26,826 nt of DNA from an uncultured Collinsella sp. (GTDB lineage Bacteria; Actinomycetota; Coriobacteriia; Coriobacteriales; Coriobacteriaceae). Shown one piece after another: positions 22,660 to 26,826 of this stretch; the first letter of the stretch is position 1; each line of letters starts with the position of its first letter. The position numbers and the translations under genes are program-made. The DNA is taken from positions 1 to 26,826 of the forward strand of contig CAUFWM010000019.1 in the NCBI GenBank assembly GCA_959596505.1, written 5' to 3'. The notes beneath the pieces were generated by a model that saw only the letters and a list, made by a program, of their open reading frames with translations, searched no databases and was not told where the DNA came from.

Positions 22660-22938
22660 ATGGCGGTTGAAAATAAGGGTCGAAGCAATGGAAGAGAGAG
22701 TAGGGAGCCAACTATGAACGACGCCGGACGGGCGGTGAACGCCCCGACGATTTCGTCAGCCGATGCCGTAGCGGAGGCGGCGTGCGATAACGGAAGGAGG
22801 ATCCTCGGCTTTTCGCCGGAGCAGCTGATCGCCGCTTGCGGTCTGGCCTTGATGGGCATCGCTGTTTTAGTCGGGTCGAACTACAGCCTCTCTATCGCCA
22901 AAGGTGATTTCAGGCTTGATCTGCGCCCTGCGTGCTAG
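22660..22938 (+). CDS. Small single-pass membrane protein, unknown
   Basis: This 92-residue protein has one hydrophobic segment (LIAACGLALMGIAVLVG, about 56-72). A polar N-terminus precedes it and a short tail, DFRLDLRPAC, follows. GAGGAG is about 12 nt before the ATG at 22660; a second in-frame ATG at 22714 has AGGGAG 9 bp upstream and would give 74 residues, so the start is uncertain. I do not recognise a family. It is divergent from the WYL-type regulator across a shared inverted repeat and precedes another membrane protein, which suggests a regulated two-gene unit. Confidence 0.6.
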   Translation: MAVENKGRSNGRESREPTMNDAGRAVNAPTISSADAVAEAACDNGRRILGFSPEQLIAACGLALMGIAVLVGSNYSLSIAKGDFRLDLRPAC

Positions 22939-23044
22939 GCGATGCGCCCACGCGGAAGCAACAACCGCTGTTGTGGGACGCGGCGTCGTCGACGCGTGAC
23001 GCGCCCCAAGGAATTAACTCTCGATTCGAATGATAGGAGACGAT

Positions 23045-23636
23045 ATGGAATGCAATGATTTCCCCGAAGTTGGCACCAGGTTGACGTACGGGGAGGCGAT
23101 CCCCGTTTACGATCGCTTCGAGCGGTCGATGCTCGAGAAGGCGTACGGGGCCGGGCTCCTGCCCGCGGCGGGGCTGTACGACCTGCTCTGGCAGCTTGAG
23201 TCGCTCGCGCAGAAGTTCGGAATCGAGGGCAAGGGGGGCCTTCTCAAGGCTCAAGAAGGAGATTCGGTCGTTTTCGAGCGAGAGGACCGCTCTGGCGAAC
23301 GGGGTGAACGGCGAGAGGTTCTACCTTTTGCAGAACCAATCGGCGCTCAAGCAGCATGATGAGACTCATCTTTTCAAGGTCGGAATCGACGGAAACAAGC
23401 TTGCTGATGACCTCGACGAAGCTCTCGAGCTGCTTTCGAAAGAGGCCTCAAAGAGCGACGAGTACGGCGATACGTATTCGCGCGACTGGATGGAGCGAGC
23501 TTCCGACAAGCAAGAAAAAGACCCTTTCTTGAAATGGGCCGGAATCGGGTTTTGCGCGATGATGGTCTGCCTCGGAATCTCGATGCTCGTCCATTCGGTC
23601 TTCCAGATCGGCTTCTGCTCCAAGTGGTTTCTCTGA
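23045..23636 (+). pseudogene. Frameshifted small membrane protein gene
   Basis: The gene begins at 23045 with AGGAG upstream and reads MECNDFPEVGTRLTYGEAIP through LWQLESLAQKFGIEGKG. At a run of six G (23233-23238) the sensible reading moves to the +1 frame. It then continues as FSRLKKEIRSFSSERTALAN, GERFYLLQNQSALKQ and an acidic stretch, ending with a hydrophobic segment (FLKWAGIGFCAMMVCLGISM, then a second short one) and SKWFL before a stop at 23636. The joined product is about 196 residues. Without a shift, the first frame ends at 23359 in a charged, unnatural tail. The cause may be a one-base insertion in a homopolymer, phase variation, programmed frameshifting or a sequencing error. The family is unknown. 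Confidence 0.7.
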
Positions 23637-23749
23637 TGCGGAAGCTGGCAACTAGGACGACCGTCGTTCAGGTCATCAACTCATAGACGCGTCAACGTGG
23701 GGCTTCTCGTTTCGTCGATAGATGACGGAGATGTTTGACCTGCGAATTT

Positions 23750-23910
23750 GCCACCAGCGTGCAAGCCACGGCGCTGCCTCACCTGCGGTTACGGACTGGT
23801 GGCTTGCGCCCGGGAAGGCATGAACCCTACGGACATTCCTCGCGCTCCCGCCCTTAAAACCGGCCACGATGGTCTTTAGGGCGGGAGCGCGAGGTCCACG
23901 CCCTGGGTTC
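23750..23910. repeat. Nested palindromic region before the HEPN gene
   Basis: First structure: GCCACCAG (23750-23757) with CTGGTGGC (23796-23803), in competition with GCAAGCCAC (23761-23769) and GTGGCTTGC (23799-23807). Second structure: a perfect 17-bp stem (23838-23854 with 23878-23894), flanked by GGA/TCC and GAACCC (23822-23827) with GGGTTC (23905-23910). The second lies at the 3' end of the minus-strand HEPN gene. Neither has a T-run. Such density suggests a recombination or transfer site, a structured RNA or a repeat element. Confidence 0.6.
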
Positions 23911-23914
23911 GAAG

Positions 23915-25735
23915 TCACTCTGCGCTCGTGTCCCCAAGGTAATTTCCGTCTCTGTAGATGACCTTTTGAGGCCCCATGAGCTTCAGCCCCTCACCGCAGA
24001 TAATCAGCATCCCTTGTTCAACCAATGAGGGAAGACGGTCAGTTGGGTACGAGATATCGTAACGCTTATGCGATCCGATTCTCTTGAAGTACACACCCGA
24101 GAACGATTGGGCTTTTCCATATCGGTCGGGATCGGATTCTTCGTCGTCGGGGCAAGCAAACAAGGCGGCCTCGGGGGAATCGTCGCCATCGAGATAAAAA
24201 ACGGGAAACTCAAGAGGATTGCCTTTAGGAACGGCCGCCGATGCCACGTAGTTGCAGAGCTTCCACTCCTCGCTTTTCTGCACGCAATCGCTTTCGATGC
24301 CGAGGAGGCTTCGCATTTCAGTATCGATGCTGTAAGAACCTAGGACTAAGTAGAAAGCCAAGAGGACTGACGACCGGGCGCTTTCCATCTCGGTCCAATC
24401 GTAGAGATTGTCTTTGTGAGCAATGCCGTTCCTCATCGTTCGAGCGCTTTGGAGTGCGCGAATTATCGACTCGTACGTATCCTCGCTTATCGCCGTATCG
24501 AGAAGGTCTTCATTGCGGCTGTACAGCTGCTGCTTCTCGCAAACATAGTCGCCGAAGAACCTTGTGAGCCTACCGAGGTCTAAGACATATTCGAAACCAT
24601 CCGTGAAAAGCTCATCGTTGATTTCGATTTCTCCGTCCTTGACTTCTATGTGTCGCGATTTGTCGGGAACGCCATCTCTTTTCGCAGGCAGGTAGTAAGG
24701 GTTTTCTCCGAGCTTTTTGCCGTAGTAAATACGCCTACTCTTCGATTTCGAAGTCTTATGTATGGCGTAAAGAAATCTGTACAGGAATTGTTCGAGCGAT
24801 TTGAAGTACTCCAACGCGATGGGGGCGAAATCTATGCATCCTGCATGCGTTAAAGAATCCCTTAGCCATTCTGCGGTCTGGAAGCTTACTGCGAAATCCG
24901 TGTCACCGGTCAACGCCGAGTATCTGCCGTCTACGACAAAGCTCTTGTCTATGGCCATTCTCTGTTCGGACCCCAATTCCACGTCTGGTTTGTAGCCGAT
25001 CAGACGGTCTCGGATGTCTCTCCTGAAATGGCCCATGCGCAAATGGTTAAGCGATTTGGTTATGCTCAAGCCATAGTAGGAACGCGCTTTCTGCCTAAGC
25101 TCAACCACAGCCTCCTCGAATTTGTCGAACTCCTCTTGTGGAAAGAACAGGCGGAAGAACTCTTTAACCGAGATGTAGGGCGTAGCGTCCTTCACCGACT
25201 CGTAATTGAGAACCTCCCTCTTCGCTCCGTCCATAACCAAAGAGACGTAGGTGATTTTCGATACCCCAAAGTTTTCCCTCAGCGAATCCTCAAGCTCTTT
25301 CGGGAGACTCTGGTCTAATCCAGGTTCCTTGAATACAAAAACGCTCGGGGAGCCATCGACATCCACCTTGATTATGCGGACCACCCTCTTGCTCGCTTTG
25401 AGGACGGTCGGCCCGGCTAGGCCGTCTTTTGGGAGATATTGGTAAGCATCGCTTCTGCGAACGCGGGCACGTAGTGTTATGTATCCATATTCTGTAAGAA
25501 GCATGGAAATCGACTCGCAAATCAGTCGATACATGCACTCATTGGCTCTGTCCATGATGAAGGTATAGTTAAGCCGTTCGGACCCTGAGACATTGCATAG
25601 ATTTTCAGGTATTAAAGAGGTTCCTCCCCTCGACTCGGAATAGCCGCTTTCATCCCTCCAGCCATCTCGAATTTTCTTCAACTCGCTTAAGCCTTCTCCA
25701 AGAAGGAATTCTTTGTAGATCGGTTCGCTATTCAT
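23915..25735 (-). CDS. HEPN-domain protein, predicted ribonuclease (defence or toxin type)
   Basis: This protein has 606 residues. The start at 25735 (MNSEPIYKEFLLGEGLSELK) has a modest ribosome site, GAGGT, about 8 bp upstream; the frame is open 39 bases further without one. Residues about 315-470 form a helical domain beginning FAPIALEYFKSLEQFLYRFL and containing RNGIAH (R435 to H440), the Rx4-6H catalytic pattern of HEPN ribonucleases. The N-terminal half (about 1-300) and the C-terminal 120 residues are unfamiliar; the latter looks beta-rich. HEPN nucleases cut RNA in abortive infection and toxin systems. GC content is lower than that of flanking core genes, indicating transfer. It is convergent with the membrane-protein pair and has no obvious antitoxin partner. 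Confidence 0.7.
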   Translation of the reverse strand: MNSEPIYKEFLLGEGLSELKKIRDGWRDESGYSESRGGTSLIPENLCNVSGSERLNYTFIMDRANECMYRLICESISMLLTEYGYITLRARVRRSDAYQYLPKDGLAGPTVLKASKRVVRIIKVDVDGSPSVFVFKEPGLDQSLPKELEDSLRENFGVSKITYVSLVMDGAKREVLNYESVKDATPYISVKEFFRLFFPQEEFDKFEEAVVELRQKARSYYGLSITKSLNHLRMGHFRRDIRDRLIGYKPDVELGSEQRMAIDKSFVVDGRYSALTGDTDFAVSFQTAEWLRDSLTHAGCIDFAPIALEYFKSLEQFLYRFLYAIHKTSKSKSRRIYYGKKLGENPYYLPAKRDGVPDKSRHIEVKDGEIEINDELFTDGFEYVLDLGRLTRFFGDYVCEKQQLYSRNEDLLDTAISEDTYESIIRALQSARTMRNGIAHKDNLYDWTEMESARSSVLLAFYLVLGSYSIDTEMRSLLGIESDCVQKSEEWKLCNYVASAAVPKGNPLEFPVFYLDGDDSPEAALFACPDDEESDPDRYGKAQSFSGVYFKRIGSHKRYDISYPTDRLPSLVEQGMLIICGEGLKLMGPQKVIYRDGNYLGDTSAE

Positions 25736-26116
25736 CCAATACCTCGTTTTCTCTGCGTGTTTACAGCCTTGCACGAGCGAATCGCTCCCATAGGCGTATC
25801 GCGGACCGCATATGAAAAAGGAGGCTACGGAGGCGGGCCAAAAGTGCTGGCTCGGGCCATGCCGCCGTCACCTATATTTTCAGGCTCCATTGCCTGCGTT
25901 GGATGGCATTATCTCACCGCGTTGCCTCGGGAGCCATCCCGTGCGGCGGACAAAGGCAAACCCAGGGGCAGTTAGTGGAGAAGCCGCTATTAGGCCCCTA
26001 ATCGCGAAAGCGGTTCAACTCATGAGTAAGCCACCTGAGACTACTCACTTTTCCCACGAATGGCGAAGGGTCGCGACCTGGGGTTTTGCAAATGGCGCGC
26101 AAACCACCCGCGCTGA
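25736..26116. other. Junction region between the HEPN gene and the tet(W) module
   Basis: I see no credible gene in this 381-bp stretch. Open frames exist on the plus strand (25812-26201, 25757-25975) but lack supported starts and recognisable products. ATTAGG-CC-CCTAAT at 25989-26002 is a perfect palindrome, enclosed by AGCCGCT/AGCGGTT. The insertion point of the resistance module probably lies near 26100. Confidence 0.45.
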
Positions 26117-26350
26117 TTCACTTACTATGGCCGGGAGGTCAGCAAAAACAGTTCTTTGTCAGAAAGGATTTACGAGGTCTGCGCCGAGAGAGACAGTCTA
26201 AAGGGAAAGGTCAGGGACTACGAGCGGGTCAGGCGGGCCATTGGCACGGAACAGGCGGACAGAATATTAGAGGCCGCTTACCAGCAGGAACAGGCTGAAA
26301 AGGAACGGAAACGGGCCGCAAGGCAAAAAACAAGGGTAGGCGCACGGTAA
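26117..26350 (+). pseudogene. C-terminal remnant of a mobilisation relaxase
   Basis: The frame opens after a stop at 26114 and reads FTYYGREVSKNSSLSERIYE, then a charged helical stretch DYERVRRAIGTEQADRILEA, ending EKERKRAARQKTRVGAR at 26350. Only a TTG at 26156 could serve as start. The composition and ending resemble the C-terminal tail of relaxases from Clostridia-type mobilisable elements that often precede tet(W). With no nuclease domain, it cannot act alone. It marks the source of the resistance cassette. The family call is from memory of such tails, so moderate. Confidence 0.5.
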
Positions 26351-26420
26351 TCACCAAAACCGGAGGGTGTTCCAGTGAATGCCCTCCTGATTTATTTGGG
26401 GAATCGGGTAAAATAATTTC

Positions 26421-26448
26421 TTGTTTTTAGAGCGTACTATGATATACT
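26421..26448 (+). promoter_or_regulatory. tet(W) promoter
   Basis: TTGTTT (26421-26426) and TATACT (26443-26448) with 16-bp spacing precede the leader. The surrounding AT-rich composition differs sharply from the chromosome. Confidence 0.75.
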
Positions 26449-26480
26449 GTTATTATCTTGATTTGAGGAGGCTACCAAAT

Positions 26481-26504
26481 ATGCGGCAAGGTATTCTTAA
26501 ATAA
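26481..26504 (+). CDS. tet(W) leader peptide MRQGILK
   Basis: ATG CGG CAA GGT ATT CTT AAA TAA gives a seven-residue peptide with GAGGAGG 9 bp upstream. Its codons overlap the first arm of the attenuator stem (26491-26502). Ribosome movement here therefore decides which hairpin forms, as proposed for tet(M). Confidence 0.75.
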   Translation: MRQGILK

Positions 26505-26690
26505 AATTTGATAATGGGCGCAAAAATGCTTGCCCCTTGCAGGGGCTTAGTTTTTGTACCCAATTTAAGAATACTTTTGCCTTTTTAGTAAATATCGTGA
26601 CGGACAGCGGCTCATGTAAGCCGTCATACTTCTGTTTGTCCGAAGTCATGATCCCCAGCGGTAAAAGTATTAGCCGCTGGGGATTTTTGC
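26491..26690 (+). promoter_or_regulatory. tet(W) leader attenuator with several terminator stems
   Basis: GTATTCTTAAAT (26491-26502) pairs with ATTTAAGAATAC (26563-26574), followed by TTTTGCCTTTTT. Inside it, GCCCC-TTGCA-GGGGC (26532-26546) is followed by TTAGTTTTT. Downstream, ATCCCCAGCGG (26651-26661) pairs with CCGCTGGGGAT (26674-26684) before TTTTTG. GGGCGCAAAAA near 26516 is complementary to TTTTTGCGCCC near 26684, allowing an alternative long-range fold. This layout matches tet(M)-type transcriptional attenuation, relieved when ribosomes stall or tetracycline is present. Confidence 0.8.
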
Positions 26691-26720
26691 GCCCATTTGG
26701 GCCTTGTATGGAGGATAGAC

Positions 26721-26826
26721 ATGAACATTATCAATATCGGGATTCTTGCCCATGTAGACGCTGGAAAGACAACCTTGACGGAGAGCCTGCTATATGCCAG
26801 CGGAGCCATTTCAGAACCGGGGAGCG
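26721..26826 (+). CDS. tet(W): Tetracycline resistance ribosomal protection protein Tet(W), 5' end only
   Basis: The first 35 codons are present, cut by the window edge; the full protein is about 639 residues. The start at 26721 follows GGAGGATAG. The N-terminus contains the GTPase P-loop AHVDAGKTT and then LTESLLYASGAISEPGS. The combination NIINIGILAHVDAGKTTLTE with YASGAISEPGS fits Tet(W) rather than Tet(M) (YNSGAITELGS) or Tet(O) (YTSGAIAELGS). The product is an EF-G-like GTPase that releases tetracycline from the ribosome. It follows an attenuator leader and a relaxase remnant, showing arrival on a mobile element. Confidence 0.92.
   Translation, partial: MNIINIGILAHVDAGKTTLTESLLYASGAISEPGS

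Noticed and set aside
23902..23914. GGGTTCGAA, resembling a tRNA T-loop
   Set aside because: No acceptor, anticodon or D arm can be drawn around it; it is the outer arm of the palindrome at 23822-23910.
25812..26201. 129-residue plus-strand frame before the tet(W) module
   Set aside because: No suitable ribosome site upstream of the ATG, unnatural composition, and it crosses the probable junction with the relaxase remnant.
1..26826. CRISPR array
   Set aside because: No regularly spaced direct repeats were seen; the short repeats found are isolated pairs or palindromes.

Overview
The window looks like chromosomal DNA of a gut Coriobacteriia, most likely Collinsella. That is inferred from high-GC coding sequence with strong C/G third-position use, good AGGAGG-type ribosome sites, and a gene set typical of a fermentative, sugar- and polyol-using anaerobe. 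No rRNA or tRNA is present to confirm it. The right end differs: lower or uneven GC, unknown genes, and an imported tetracycline-resistance module.

Left, core-like half (1-17340). A partial helical-repeat gene (minus strand) is followed by an iron-type alcohol dehydrogenase and two tandem, diverged glycerol dehydrogenases, then a multi-cluster ferredoxin-like protein with a charged helical tail. A carbohydrate locus follows: a GntR/HutC regulator and a medium-chain zinc dehydrogenase on the minus strand, divergent from a maltose-type PTS permease (IIC-IIB) and a GH4 6-phospho-alpha-glucosidase. The shared 8253-8608 intergenic region carries GntR/HutC-like palindromes, one of them inside a good promoter. 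Uptake and phosphorylation, hydrolysis, and polyol oxidation would fit a glucosyl-polyol such as maltitol. Next come ychF with a small DUF1648 membrane protein, an unknown gene divergent from a small XRE regulator across a perfect 24-bp palindrome, a cytoplasmic asparaginase, and guaA.

Right, accessory half (about 17350 to the end). guaA is a known integration target for genomic islands, and everything after it looks acquired. The genes are a GmrSD-like DUF262/DUF1524 protein, a DUF3800 protein, an excisionase-like HTH protein, a WYL-type regulator with an 8+8-bp inverted repeat at its promoter, two small single-pass membrane proteins (one frameshifted at a run of six G), and a 606-residue HEPN (RNxxxH) protein. 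I read this as a defence-type island. The regulator, membrane proteins and HEPN protein are the best candidate for an undescribed system. The window ends in a tet(W) module: a truncated relaxase-like remnant, the promoter, leader peptide and attenuator, and the first 35 codons of the ribosomal protection protein.

Several long palindromes (3711-3772, 6293-6397, 14044-14254, 23750-23910) lie between genes and look like dispersed repeat elements. No CRISPR array, tRNA, rRNA, integrase or complete insertion sequence was seen.
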